A stretch of 31,639 bases of DNA, taken from contig DASRHK010000092.1 of NCBI GenBank assembly GCA_035650495.1, forward strand, positions 1-31,639, given 5' to 3'. The stretch is from DASRHK01 sp035650495 (GTDB lineage Bacteria; Pseudomonadota; Gammaproteobacteria; Nevskiales; Nevskiaceae). A program made the position numbers and the translations under genes. Below are positions 1-9,297 of this stretch, one piece after another. Under the pieces are notes generated by a model. That model ran no database searches, was not told the origin of the DNA, and saw only the letters and a program-made list of their open reading frames with translations. Positions within the stretch are counted from its first letter, which is position 1. Each line of letters opens with the position of its first letter.

Positions 1-1335
<1,335 letters not shown>

Positions 1336-1347
1336 CGGCTGGGCTGC

Positions 1348-2358
1348 CTAGGCGGCTTGCTTCAACGGCAGCGCGCGCGGCTTCTGCGAGCGCACGTGCT
1401 CGGCGATCGCGGTGATGTGCGCGGGCGTCGTGCCGCAGCAGCCGCCGAGGATGTTGACGAACCCTGACGCGGCGAAATCCTCGAGCACGCACGCCGTGTC
1501 GTGCGGCTTCTCGTCGTACTCGCCGAACGCGTTGGGCAAGCCGGCGTTGGGATAGCAGCAGATGTAGCAGTCGGCGACGCGCGCGAGCTCGGCGATGTAC
1601 GGGCGCATCTCCTTCGCCCCGAGCGCGCAATTCAGCCCCACCGCGAGCGGTCGCGCGTGGCGGACTGAATTCCAGAACGCCTCGACCACCTGTCCGGAGA
1701 GCGTGCGGCCCGACGCGTCGGTGATCGTTCCCGAGATGATCACCGGCAGGCGCCGGCCGATCTCGTCGAACAGCGTCTCGCAGGCGAAGATCGCTGCCTT
1801 CGCGTTCAGCGTGTCGAAGATCGTCTCGATCAGGAACAGATCGACGCCGCCGTCGACCAGCCCGCGCGCGGATTCGAGATACGCGGCGACGAGGTCATCG
1901 AACGACACGTTGCGCTTGCCGGCGTCATTGACGTCGGGCGAGATGCTGGCGGTGCGATTGGTCGGGCCGAGCGCGCCTGCGACGAAGCGGGGTTTTTCAG
2001 CTGTCGAGAATTCATCTACCGCCGCGCGCGCGAGCTTCGCGGCCTGCAGATTGATCTCGTAAGCCAGCGCCTCCATGCCGTAATCGGCGAGCGAGATGCG
2101 CTGCGCGTTGAAGGTATTGGTCTCGATCAGGTCGGCGCCGGCTTCGAGATATTTGCGATGGATCTCGCCGATGATCTGCGGCTGCGTCAGCACCAGCAGG
2201 TCGTTGTTCCCCTTGAGATCGCGCGGCCAGTCGCGAAAGCGCTCGCCGCGATACTGCGCCTCCTCGAGCTTGTAGCCCTGGATCATGGTGCCCATCGCCC
2301 CGTCCAGGATCAGGATCCGCTCGGCGAGCAGGCGTTGCAGCGTGGCGCGGTCGGTCAT
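1348..2358 (-). CDS. metH: Homocysteine S-methyltransferase half of split methionine synthase (MetH part 1)
   Basis: This 336-residue protein is the homocysteine-binding (Hcy, zinc) module of MetH. The fold start LDGAMGTMIQ is at residues 18-27. The zinc/thiolate cysteines are C244 (GLNCALG) and C307/C308 (GGCCGTTP), the full set expected for the family. It ends where the Hcy domain of single-chain MetH ends, and the pterin/B12 half is the next gene. It must therefore work as a two-protein MetH. I chose the ATG at 2358 because MTDRATL leads straight into the domain. An upstream in-frame start at 2433 would translate the promoter and palindrome and adds no conserved sequence. A TATAAT box ends 6 nt before the ATG, so the message may be leaderless. 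Confidence 0.95.
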   Translation of the reverse strand: MTDRATLQRLLAERILILDGAMGTMIQGYKLEEAQYRGERFRDWPRDLKGNNDLLVLTQPQIIGEIHRKYLEAGADLIETNTFNAQRISLADYGMEALAYEINLQAAKLARAAVDEFSTAEKPRFVAGALGPTNRTASISPDVNDAGKRNVSFDDLVAAYLESARGLVDGGVDLFLIETIFDTLNAKAAIFACETLFDEIGRRLPVIISGTITDASGRTLSGQVVEAFWNSVRHARPLAVGLNCALGAKEMRPYIAELARVADCYICCYPNAGLPNAFGEYDEKPHDTACVLEDFAASGFVNILGGCCGTTPAHITAIAEHVRSQKPRALPLKQAA

Positions 2359-2364
2359 GGCGGC

Positions 2365-2370
2365 ATTATA
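2365..2370 (-). promoter_or_regulatory. Perfect -10 box of the metH operon
   Basis: On the minus strand this is a perfect TATAAT preceded by GA. Exactly six bases separate it from the ATG at 2358, so a normal start distance puts transcription initiation on or next to the start codon. No Shine-Dalgarno is visible. A good -35 is lacking; the position is occupied by the palindrome at 2375-2388 and a GGATAA repeat. Confidence 0.7.
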
Positions 2371-2374
2371 TCCT

Positions 2375-2388
2375 CTTATCCGGATAAG
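2375..2388. promoter_or_regulatory. Perfect 14-bp palindrome in the metH promoter, candidate operator
   Basis: CTTATCCGGATAAG is its own reverse complement and lies 4 bp upstream of the metH -10 box, over the -35/spacer region. A further partial copy, CGGATAA, follows at 2389-2395. A symmetric site here is what a dimeric repressor needs. An ArsR-type S-adenosylhomocysteine regulator such as SahR is a reasonable guess for a met gene, but the assignment is inference. Confidence 0.55.
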
Positions 2389-2487
2389 CGGATAACGACG
2401 GGATCGGCACCGGCCGTGCGATGTTTTGACCAATGCAATCCGCCCGGTGCGGCCCGAAACTCTCCCCAGAGCATCAGGGTCCCGTCA

Positions 2488-4152
2488 ATGCTGCGCTCCA
2501 AAGTCACCCGCATCGCCCCCTACATCGGCGCGATCCCGCAATTCCTCGCCGCTGCGCCGACGCCGGCGCTCGCCGAAACCCATCCGGTCATCGACGAGCT
2601 CGCCGACGTCGCCAAGGACGCGCTCAATCAGCAGATTCGGGGAGCGCTCGCCGGCGCCAGCCGCTACTTCACTGCGCGCGCCGAGAAGACCGAGGACGAG
2701 CGCCTTCGCCGCGACTTCCTCGACGCGCTTCATGCGCTGCGACTGTCGGTGGCTTCGGTGCAGCGCGCATGCGCGGTCGAGCTCGATCGCGTCATGACGC
2801 AGGCGCCCGCAGATGCGAAGTCCGAGCCTGCGCCGATCACCGCGCTTTGCCAGAGCTTGTGGGACGGATTGCGCGAGCAGCTCGATGCGCTGTGCGTGAA
2901 GTTCCAGGTCACGCCGTTCGCGCCGCGCTTGTCGCCGGAGAACCTTCGCGCCGCGATCCGCCACGGCGTCGGCCGCGCCGACCTGTCGCAGCGCACGATC
3001 GCGCTGACCCAGGATCTCGTCGAGCACGGCGTGCTCGCCCATCTCGATCAGGTGTACCGGCGCGTCGCCGAGCGGCTCGAGCAGTACAGCCTGCCGGGCG
3101 TCGCGACCCAGTTCCCGGTGGCGGTGAATCAGCCCGCGATGCCGGCACCGGCGACGTCGTTGCACGTCGATCCGCATACGAAAGCGCTGCTGGTCGAAGT
3201 CGCGCAGACGCGCGAGCCCGATGCGGCGCGCAAGTCGAGCTACGGCAATGCAGAGCTTGCGACGGAGCTCCTCGAGAGCCTCAAGACCGAGCGCTCGCAT
3301 GGCGCAGTGCCGGTGCGCTCGCGCGCGGTCGCGCAGCGCCTGGCGCTGGTCGGCCGCATGTTCGGCGTGATCGGCGCCGATGTCCGGCTGCCCGACGCCT
3401 TCCGGCGCGCGTTCGAGAAGCTGCGTTTCCCCATCATCAAGTCGGCGCTGGCCGACTCGAACTTCTTCACGCAGAAATCGCACTCGCTGCGCATGATCAC
3501 CGCCGATCTGGTGCAGCGCGCGATCGCGCACGCCGACTCGACGCACCAGCTGCAGGCGCTGATCGGCAGCGCCGCGGGCAACTTCGATCTCTCCGCGACG
3601 TTCGTGCGGCCGGTCCTGGCCGGGCTGCGTCCGCTGCAGGCGGCGGCGATCGAGCAATTCCTGGCCGATCTGCAGGATGCATCGACCGAGCTGACGCGCT
3701 TGATCGACGAGCGCGAGCGCAACCGCGTGCGTGCCGAGGGCTTGCGCGAGCAGCTCGCCGATCTGCAGCACGCCGAGATCGCCGCGCCGGCCGTGGAGAT
3801 CGTGAGCTATGAGCGTCCGGCCGAGCGCAAGGTGGAAGGCGAGCGCAAGGTGGAAGCGGCGCCGGTCGTCCACGAGCCCGATCCGCACATCCTCGAGACC
3901 CTGTTCCTTTCCGCGGTCTGGTTCCGCGTCTACGACCACAAGCAGCGCAAGCCCCGCTGGCTGCGGCTGGAATCGTTCTATCCCGAGCGCGACGCGGTGG
4001 CCTTCGCCGAGTTCGACGGCGCCAATCCGCTGGCGATGAAGGCAACCCAGTTCCTCGACGATCTGAAGAGCGGCCGCTCCGCGCCGACCAATCCGGACGA
4101 TCGCGTGCGCCGACTCCTGGCACGACTGCAGAAGGAACAGACGGCCGCCTAG
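2488..4152 (+). CDS. DUF1631 family protein
   Basis: A cytoplasmic protein of 554 residues, starting MLRSKVTRIAPYIG, that I match to DUF1631. The central block FEKLRFPIIKSALADSNFF followed by hSLRMITADL resembles the family's conserved segment. The C-terminal module (FLSAVWFRVYDHKQRKPRWLRL to LDDLKSGRSAP) also fits the usual ending. No catalytic motif is evident, there is no signal peptide or membrane segment, and the function of the family is not established. From memory, pseudomonad members are usually longer (about 700 residues or more), so this is a shorter member. The ATG at 2488 is preferred. In-frame sequence further upstream runs through the divergent metH promoter and looks non-coding. 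It is transcribed divergently from metH across a 129-bp gap. Confidence 0.8.
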   Translation: MLRSKVTRIAPYIGAIPQFLAAAPTPALAETHPVIDELADVAKDALNQQIRGALAGASRYFTARAEKTEDERLRRDFLDALHALRLSVASVQRACAVELDRVMTQAPADAKSEPAPITALCQSLWDGLREQLDALCVKFQVTPFAPRLSPENLRAAIRHGVGRADLSQRTIALTQDLVEHGVLAHLDQVYRRVAERLEQYSLPGVATQFPVAVNQPAMPAPATSLHVDPHTKALLVEVAQTREPDAARKSSYGNAELATELLESLKTERSHGAVPVRSRAVAQRLALVGRMFGVIGADVRLPDAFRRAFEKLRFPIIKSALADSNFFTQKSHSLRMITADLVQRAIAHADSTHQLQALIGSAAGNFDLSATFVRPVLAGLRPLQAAAIEQFLADLQDASTELTRLIDERERNRVRAEGLREQLADLQHAEIAAPAVEIVSYERPAERKVEGERKVEAAPVVHEPDPHILETLFLSAVWFRVYDHKQRKPRWLRLESFYPERDAVAFAEFDGANPLAMKATQFLDDLKSGRSAPTNPDDRVRRLLARLQKEQTAA

Positions 4153-4169
4153 CGGCCTCGTCCAAAAGA

Positions 4170-4187
4170 GTCAGCCTGAAGGCTGAC
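4170..4187 (+). terminator. Stem-loop after the DUF1631 gene
   Basis: GTCAGCC and GGCTGAC form a perfect 7-bp stem around a TGAA loop, 17 nt beyond the DUF1631 stop. No U-tract follows directly. It may act as an mRNA 3' end or with the U-tract hairpin at 4210-4231. It also occupies the -35 area of the next promoter. Confidence 0.45.
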
Positions 4188-4197
4188 CCACAGCAGC

Positions 4198-4203
4198 TAT
4201 AAT
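4198..4203 (+). promoter_or_regulatory. -10 box before the rubredoxin-prp-pnt operon
   Basis: A perfect TATAAT followed by CCGCGG. It lies 39 bp before the rubredoxin ATG, and initiation would be near 4210. The -35 hexamer is poor because a hairpin arm is in its place. Confidence 0.55.
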
Positions 4204-4209
4204 CCGCGG

Positions 4210-4231
4210 CCCGCAATTGCGCGGGTTTTTT
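4210..4231 (+). terminator. GC hairpin with six-T tract in the rubredoxin leader
   Basis: CCCGC (4210-4214) pairs with GCGGG (4221-4225) around AATTGC, and TTTTTT follows immediately at 4226-4231. That is the shape of a Rho-independent terminator. It sits between the TATAAT box and the rubredoxin ATG. It could end transcripts arriving from DUF1631, or, if the TATAAT is used, form the very 5' end of the operon mRNA. Confidence 0.6.
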
Positions 4232-4242
4232 CGCGTGTGCCG

Positions 4243-4407
4243 ATGAAAAAGTGGCGTTGCCTCATCTGCGACTTCGAGTACGACGAAGCCAAGGGCCTGC
4301 CTGAGGAAGGCATCGCGCCCGGCACGCGCTGGGAAGACATCCCCGACACCTGGACCTGCCCGGACTGCGGCGCGGCCAAGTCGGATTTCCAGATGGTCGA
4401 GGTCTAG
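4243..4407 (+). CDS. rubA: Rubredoxin
   Basis: A complete 54-residue rubredoxin, the normal length for a single-domain member. It is a small cytoplasmic iron carrier for one-electron transfer. The iron ligands are C6 and C9 (CLIC) and C39 and C42 (CPDC, followed by G), with the aromatic core W4, Y13, W30 and W37 in the usual places. Its stop lies 8 nt before prpC, and the prpC Shine-Dalgarno (AGGAG) overlaps the stop, so the two genes are probably co-transcribed. No alkane hydroxylase or rubredoxin reductase is visible in the window, so the partner is unknown. Confidence 0.95.
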   Translation: MKKWRCLICDFEYDEAKGLPEEGIAPGTRWEDIPDTWTCPDCGAAKSDFQMVEV

Positions 4408-4415
4408 GAGCAGCC

Positions 4416-5594
4416 ATGGCGGAAGGAAAAGCACCTGCAAAAACGGGCGGACTTGCGGGCGTTTCCGCCGGCCAGACCGCGCTCTGCACCGTGGGCGTCG
4501 CCGGCGTTGGGCTGACCTATCGCGGCTACAACATGGAAGACCTGGCCGCAATCGGCGACTTCGAGGAGTGCGCTTTTCTGCTGCTGCACGGCAAGCTGCC
4601 GACGAAGTCGGAGCTCGCCGCCTACAAGGCGAAGCTCAAGAAGCTGCGTGATCTGCCCGCCGGCGTGAAAACCACGCTCGAGCAGATCCCGAAGACCGCG
4701 CATCCGATGGACGTGCTGCGCACCGGCTGCTCGATCCTCGGCAACCTCGAGCCGGAGACGGGCACGTTCGAGAAGGCGCAGTTCCCGAAGCAGGTCGAAG
4801 TCGCCGATCGCCTGCTCGCGGTGATGCCGTCGCTGCTGCTCTACTGGTATCACTTCAGCCATAACGGCAAGCGCATCGACACGGTCACCGACGAGGAGAC
4901 CACCGGCGGGCACTTCCTGCACCTGCTGCACGGCAAGAAGGCCAATCCGGAATTCGTGAAGTGCATGGGCACGTCGCTCATCCTCTACGCCGAGCACGAG
5001 TTCAACGCGTCGACCTTCACCGCGCGCGTCATCACCGGGACGCTGTCCGACATGCACTCCGCCGTCACCGGCGCGATCGGTGCGCTGCGCGGTCCGCTGC
5101 ACGGCGGCGCCAACGAAGCGGCGATGGAGCTGATCTCGAAGTTCAAAGATCCCGACGACGCCGATCGCGGCCTGCACGACATGTTCGCGAAGAAGGAGCT
5201 CGTGATGGGCTTCGGCCATCGCGTCTACAAGACCTCCGATCCGCGCAACGCGATCATCAAGCGCTGGAGCAAGAAGTTCGCGGAGATGGATTCGCCGGAC
5301 CTGAAGGGCGACAAGGCCTATCGCAAGAAGCTCTTCGACATCTCCGAGCGCATCGAGAAGATCATGTGGGACGAGAAAAGGCTGTTCGCCAACGCGGACT
5401 TCTTCCACGCCACGGCCTATCACTTCATGGGCATTCCCACTGCGCTGTTCACGCCGATCTTCGTATGCTCGCGCGTGTCGGGCTGGTGCGCGCACATCAT
5501 GGAGCAGCGCTCGAACAATCGACTGATCCGTCCGAGCGCCGATTACATCGGTCCGCCCGTGCAGGAATACGTCCCCATCGAGAAGAGAGCGTGA
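4416..5594 (+). CDS. prpC: 2-Methylcitrate synthase / citrate synthase family
   Basis: A 392-residue member of the citrate synthase family that condenses propionyl-CoA (or acetyl-CoA) with oxaloacetate. Expected catalytic residues are present: H229 (GPLHGGANEA), H268 (MGFGHRVYKTSDPR) and D328 (FANADFF). The C-terminal CoA-binding arginine segment is VCSRVSGWCAHIMEQ. I call it PrpC rather than GltA because of its short length and because methylisocitrate lyase follows with a 4-nt overlap. A strong AGGAG lies 5 nt before the ATG. The promoter probably lies before rubredoxin. A role as a second citrate synthase cannot be excluded from sequence alone. Confidence 0.92.
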   Translation: MAEGKAPAKTGGLAGVSAGQTALCTVGVAGVGLTYRGYNMEDLAAIGDFEECAFLLLHGKLPTKSELAAYKAKLKKLRDLPAGVKTTLEQIPKTAHPMDVLRTGCSILGNLEPETGTFEKAQFPKQVEVADRLLAVMPSLLLYWYHFSHNGKRIDTVTDEETTGGHFLHLLHGKKANPEFVKCMGTSLILYAEHEFNASTFTARVITGTLSDMHSAVTGAIGALRGPLHGGANEAAMELISKFKDPDDADRGLHDMFAKKELVMGFGHRVYKTSDPRNAIIKRWSKKFAEMDSPDLKGDKAYRKKLFDISERIEKIMWDEKRLFANADFFHATAYHFMGIPTALFTPIFVCSRVSGWCAHIMEQRSNNRLIRPSADYIGPPVQEYVPIEKRA

Positions 5595-6454
5595 CCGCCG
5601 GCCAGCGGTTCAAGGAAGCACTCAAGGCCGAGAAGCCGCTCCAGATCGTCGGCACGATCAACGCGTATACCGCGCTGCTCGCCAAGCGCGCGGGTTTCCG
5701 CGCGATCTATCTCTCCGGTGCCGGTGTGGCCAACGCGAGCTACGGCTTGCCGGATCTCGGCATCACGTCGCTGGAGAACGTGCTCGAAGACGTGCGCCGC
5801 ATCTGCGGACGCGTCGACACGCCGCTCCTCGTCGACATCGATACCGGCTGGGGCAGCGCTTTCAACATCGCGCGAACGATCAAGGAAATGGCTCGCGCCG
5901 GCGCTGCCGCAGTGCACATCGAAGACCAGGTGCAGGCCAAGCGCTGCGGCCATCGGCCCGGCAAGGCGATCGTGCCGAAGGACGACATGGTCGATCGCAT
6001 CAAGGCCGCGGTCGACGCGCGCACCAACGACCTGCAGATCATGGCGCGCACCGACGCGCTCGCCGTCGAAGGCCTCGACGCAGCGATCGATCGTTGTGTG
6101 GCGTGCGTGGAAGCCGGCGCCGATCTGATCTTCGCCGAAGCGATGACCGACATCGCGATGTACAAGAAAGTCGTCGACGCAGTGAAGGTGCCGGTGCTCG
6201 CCAACATCACCGAGTTCGGCCAGACGCCGCTCTACACGAAGGACGAGCTCGCCGCGCAGGGCGTGTCGATGGTGCTCTACCCGCTGTCCGCATTCCGGGC
6301 GATGTCGAAGGCCGCGGAGAACATCTACGGCGCGATCCGCAAGCAAGGCCATCAGAAGGACGTCGTGGCCTGGATGCAGACGCGCGAGCAGCTCTACGAA
6401 GTGCTGGACTATCATTCCTACGAGAGCAAGCTGGATCAGCTGTTCAAGAAATAA
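5591..6454 (+). CDS. prpB: Methylisocitrate lyase
   Basis: A 287-residue member of the isocitrate lyase/PEP mutase superfamily, which cleaves 2-methylisocitrate to pyruvate and succinate. The signature KRCGHR is at residues 117-122 with catalytic C119. Metal-binding aspartates lie in LLVDIDTGWG (D82, D84), and the family motif YLSGAGVANASYG is at 40-52. The start is the GTG at 5591, which overlaps the prpC stop as GTGA and so implies translational coupling. Longer in-frame readings from 4961 would only translate prpC in another frame. The cycle's dehydratase (prpD or acnD/prpF) is not in this window. Confidence 0.95.
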   Translation: MTAGQRFKEALKAEKPLQIVGTINAYTALLAKRAGFRAIYLSGAGVANASYGLPDLGITSLENVLEDVRRICGRVDTPLLVDIDTGWGSAFNIARTIKEMARAGAAAVHIEDQVQAKRCGHRPGKAIVPKDDMVDRIKAAVDARTNDLQIMARTDALAVEGLDAAIDRCVACVEAGADLIFAEAMTDIAMYKKVVDAVKVPVLANITEFGQTPLYTKDELAAQGVSMVLYPLSAFRAMSKAAENIYGAIRKQGHQKDVVAWMQTREQLYEVLDYHSYESKLDQLFKK

Positions 6455-6463
6455 GGAGCGGCC

Positions 6464-7591
6464 ATGACCGTCAAGATCGCCGTGCTCAAGGAAACGCGAC
6501 CCGGTGAGAAGCGCGTCGCGCTGGTTCCCGTCGTCGCCGACAAGCTCGCCAAGCTCGGCGCGGAAGTGAGCTTGCAGACGGGCGCAGGCCTCGGCAGCAA
6601 GATCGCCGATTCGGCCTACAAGAGCGTCAAGCTCGTCCCCGACACCAATGCGCTCGTCGCCGACGCCGACATCGTCGTCTCGGTGCAGCCGCCGTCGGGC
6701 GACGTCGTCGACGCGATGAAGCCCGGATCGATCCTGATGAGCTTCGTCTACGCGCACAAGGAGCCCGAGCTCACCAAGAAGCTGCGCGACAAGAAAATCA
6801 CCTGCTTCGCGATGGAGCTCGTGCCGCGCATCACGCGCGCGCAGGCGATGGATGCGCTCTCCTCGCAAGCTGCACTTGCCGGCTACTACGGCGCGCTGCT
6901 CGGTGCGACGACGATCGGCCGCATGCTGCCGATGACCACGTTCGCGGTCGGCTCGATCAAGCCCGGCACCATCCTCGTGATGGGCGTCGGCGTCGCGGGA
7001 CTTTCCGCGATCGCAACGGCGCGGCGCATCGGCGCTCGCGTCGAAGGCTACGACGTGCGTCCCGAAGTGAAGGAGCAGGTCGAGTCGCTCGGCGCGAAGT
7101 TCATCGACACCGGCGTCGACGCGCGCGGCCAGGGTGGCTACGCACGTGAGCTCACGCAGGAAGAGAAGGACAAGATCGCCGCGGTGGTGACGAAGCACAT
7201 CCAGTCCGCCGACGTGATCATCTCGACCGCCGCGATCCCGGGCCGTCCGTCGCCGAAGCTGATTTCGAAGGCTCAGGTCGACGGCATGAAGGCAGGCAGC
7301 GTGATCATCGACCTTGCGGCCGAAGGCGGCGGCAACTGCGAATACAGCAAGCCGGGCGAGTCGGTGCAGATCGGTCAGGTCACGGTCAGCGCGCCGCTCA
7401 ACGTGCCGTCGCTGCTCGCCGAGCACGCGAGCGAGCTGTACGCGAAGAACCAGTTCAACCTGCTCGAGCTGATGATCAAGGACAAGGCGCTGAAGCTCGA
7501 TTGGTCCGACGAGGTGATCGCCAAGACCGCGCTGACGCACGACGGGCAGATCAAGAACGAGGCGGCGAAGAAGGCCGTCGAGGGAGCGTAA
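6464..7591 (+). CDS. pntAA: NAD(P) transhydrogenase subunit alpha part 1 (NAD-binding domain I)
   Basis: A 375-residue soluble NAD(H)-binding subunit of the proton-translocating transhydrogenase. It begins VKIAVLKETRPGEKRVALVP, the alanine-dehydrogenase/PNT N-domain. The dinucleotide site is VMGVGVAGLSAIATARR (about residues 172-188), with an acidic residue after the second strand in GYDVRP. The length fits the three-gene (Rhodospirillum-type) architecture rather than the fused E. coli PntA. AAGGAG precedes the ATG. It follows prpB by 9 nt and precedes pntAB by 2 nt, so it belongs to the same transcription unit. Confidence 0.96.
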   Translation: MTVKIAVLKETRPGEKRVALVPVVADKLAKLGAEVSLQTGAGLGSKIADSAYKSVKLVPDTNALVADADIVVSVQPPSGDVVDAMKPGSILMSFVYAHKEPELTKKLRDKKITCFAMELVPRITRAQAMDALSSQAALAGYYGALLGATTIGRMLPMTTFAVGSIKPGTILVMGVGVAGLSAIATARRIGARVEGYDVRPEVKEQVESLGAKFIDTGVDARGQGGYARELTQEEKDKIAAVVTKHIQSADVIISTAAIPGRPSPKLISKAQVDGMKAGSVIIDLAAEGGGNCEYSKPGESVQIGQVTVSAPLNVPSLLAEHASELYAKNQFNLLELMIKDKALKLDWSDEVIAKTALTHDGQIKNEAAKKAVEGA

Positions 7592-7593
7592 TC

Positions 7594-7905
7594 ATGGATG
7601 CCACGACAACGATCACCGGCTTCGTCGCGCTCTACATCTTCATGCTCGCCGCGTTCACCGGCTACGAGATCATCGGCCGCGTGCCGGCGATCCTGCACAC
7701 GCCGCTGATGTCGGGCTCCAACTTCATCCACGGCGTCGTCGTGGTCGGCGCGATGTATGCGCTCGCCAACGCGCACACGCTGCTCGAGCAGGTCATCGGC
7801 TTCTTCGGCGTGATCCTCGGCGCGGGCAACGCGGCCGGCGGCTACGTGGTGACGGAGCGCATGCTCGGCATGTTCAAGTCGTCGAAAGACGAGAAGAAGA
7901 AATAA
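7594..7905 (+). CDS. pntAB: NAD(P) transhydrogenase subunit alpha part 2 (membrane)
   Basis: A 103-residue inner-membrane subunit with three hydrophobic segments, at about residues 8-28, 42-62 and 68-92, and a lysine-rich cytoplasmic tail (SSKDEKKK). The motif GYEIIGRVPAILHTPLMSGSN is typical of the family. The ATG at 7594 is chosen because it begins the first family segment. It lies 2 nt after the pntAA stop, with GGGAG upstream. Together with PntB it forms the proton channel that drives hydride transfer from NADH to NADP. Confidence 0.95.
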   Translation: MDATTTITGFVALYIFMLAAFTGYEIIGRVPAILHTPLMSGSNFIHGVVVVGAMYALANAHTLLEQVIGFFGVILGAGNAAGGYVVTERMLGMFKSSKDEKKK

Positions 7906-7914
7906 GGGGCCGCC

Positions 7915-9297
7915 ATGATCAATCTCCTGATCCAGGCTTCCTACTTCGCCGCGGCGTTCCTCTTCATCTTCGGCCTGAAGCGCATGTCATCGCCGGTGAC
8001 GGCGCGCGGCGGCATCCTCTGGGCCGGCGCCGGCATGGTCGTCGCGGTGCTGGTCTCGCTCGCGTTCGTCGATCGCGGAAATCCGCACTGGCAGACCAAT
8101 CTCGCGCTCATCGTCGTTGCGCTCGTGATCGGCAACGCGTGGGCGTGGTGGCAGGGCAAGCGCGTGCCGATGACGTCGATGCCGCAGATGGTCGCGCTCT
8201 ACAACGGCATGGGCGGCGGCGCAGCAGCCGCGATCGCGGCGGTCGAGCTCTACTCGGCGCACGCGCAAGGCTACGGCCAGCAATCGCTCGCGCTGCTCGG
8301 AGCGCTGATCGGCGGCGTGTCGTTCTCCGGATCGCTGATCGCGTGGGCGAAGCTCGACGGCAAGATGAACAAGTCGATCCGCTTCAGCGGACAGAAAGTC
8401 GCCAACATGATCGTGCTGCTGGCGACGATCGGCGTGGGCGTGTGGATCCTCGGCTGGCTCGAAAGCTGGAAGGTCACCGTGTTCTTCATCGGCGCACTCG
8501 CGTTCGGCGTGATGATGACGGTGCCCATCGGCGGCGCCGACATGCCGGTGGTGATCTCGCTCTACAACGCCTTCACCGGCATGGCCGTCGGCCTCGAAGG
8601 CTTCGTGCTGCAGAACCCCGCGATGATCATCGCGGGCGTGCTGGTCGGCTCCGCGGGCACGCTGCTGACGCTGCTCATGGCGCGCGCGATGAACCGCTCG
8701 CTCGCGAACATCCTGTTCTCCAACTTCGGCGAGGTCGACGCCGGCGGCGAAGGCCCGACCGGCACGATGAAGTCGGCCGAAGCTTCGGATGCCGCGGTCG
8801 CGATGAAGTACGCGAGCAAGGTGATCATCGCGCCGGGCTACGGGCTGGCGGTCGCGCAGGCGCAGCACAAGCTCTACGAGTTCGTGAAGCTCTTGCAGGC
8901 GGGCGGCGTCGAAGTGAAGTTCGCGATCCATCCGGTCGCGGGCCGCATGCCGGGCCACATGAACGTGCTGCTCGCCGAAGCCGGCGTGCCCTACGACATC
9001 ATCTTCGACATGGAAGACATCAACGGCGAGTTCAAGGAAGCCGACGTCGCCGTCGTCGTCGGCGCGAACGACACCGTCAATCCCGCCGCGCGCACCAACA
9101 AGTCATCGCCGATCTACGGCATGCCGATCTTGAACGTCGACCAGGCCAAGCAGGTCTACGTGATCAAGCGCGGCCAGGGCAAGGGCTACTCGGGCGTCGA
9201 GAACGAGCTTTTCTTCGCCGACAACACCGCGCTCGTCTACGGCGACGCGCAGAAGGTCATGGTGGCGATGATTCAGGCTCTGAAGGAGCTTGGGTAG
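7915..9297 (+). CDS. pntB: NAD(P) transhydrogenase subunit beta
   Basis: This 460-residue subunit combines a membrane domain of about eight or nine helices (residues 1-265) with the NADP-binding domain III. The fingerprint APGYGLAVAQAQHKLYE is near residue 302, followed by HPVAGRMPGHMNVLLAEA and VVVGANDTVNPAA, all diagnostic of PntB. It follows pntAB by 9 nt with an AAGGGG ribosome-binding site. Its last 8 nt overlap the next plus-strand gene. On the opposite strand its end is overlapped by the read-through tail of the DUF5924 ORF. Confidence 0.97.
   Translation: MINLLIQASYFAAAFLFIFGLKRMSSPVTARGGILWAGAGMVVAVLVSLAFVDRGNPHWQTNLALIVVALVIGNAWAWWQGKRVPMTSMPQMVALYNGMGGGAAAAIAAVELYSAHAQGYGQQSLALLGALIGGVSFSGSLIAWAKLDGKMNKSIRFSGQKVANMIVLLATIGVGVWILGWLESWKVTVFFIGALAFGVMMTVPIGGADMPVVISLYNAFTGMAVGLEGFVLQNPAMIIAGVLVGSAGTLLTLLMARAMNRSLANILFSNFGEVDAGGEGPTGTMKSAEASDAAVAMKYASKVIIAPGYGLAVAQAQHKLYEFVKLLQAGGVEVKFAIHPVAGRMPGHMNVLLAEAGVPYDIIFDMEDINGEFKEADVAVVVGANDTVNPAARTNKSSPIYGMPILNVDQAKQVYVIKRGQGKGYSGVENELFFADNTALVYGDAQKVMVAMIQALKELG

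Noticed and set aside
4961..5590. Upstream extension of prpB
   Set aside because: It reads prpC out of frame. The GTG at 5591 starts exactly at the family N-terminus.
5543..7540. 665-codon open frame on minus, opposite prpB and pntAA
   Set aside because: It runs across two unrelated genes on the other strand, ignores their boundaries, and has H/R/D-rich repetitive composition. It is a shadow.
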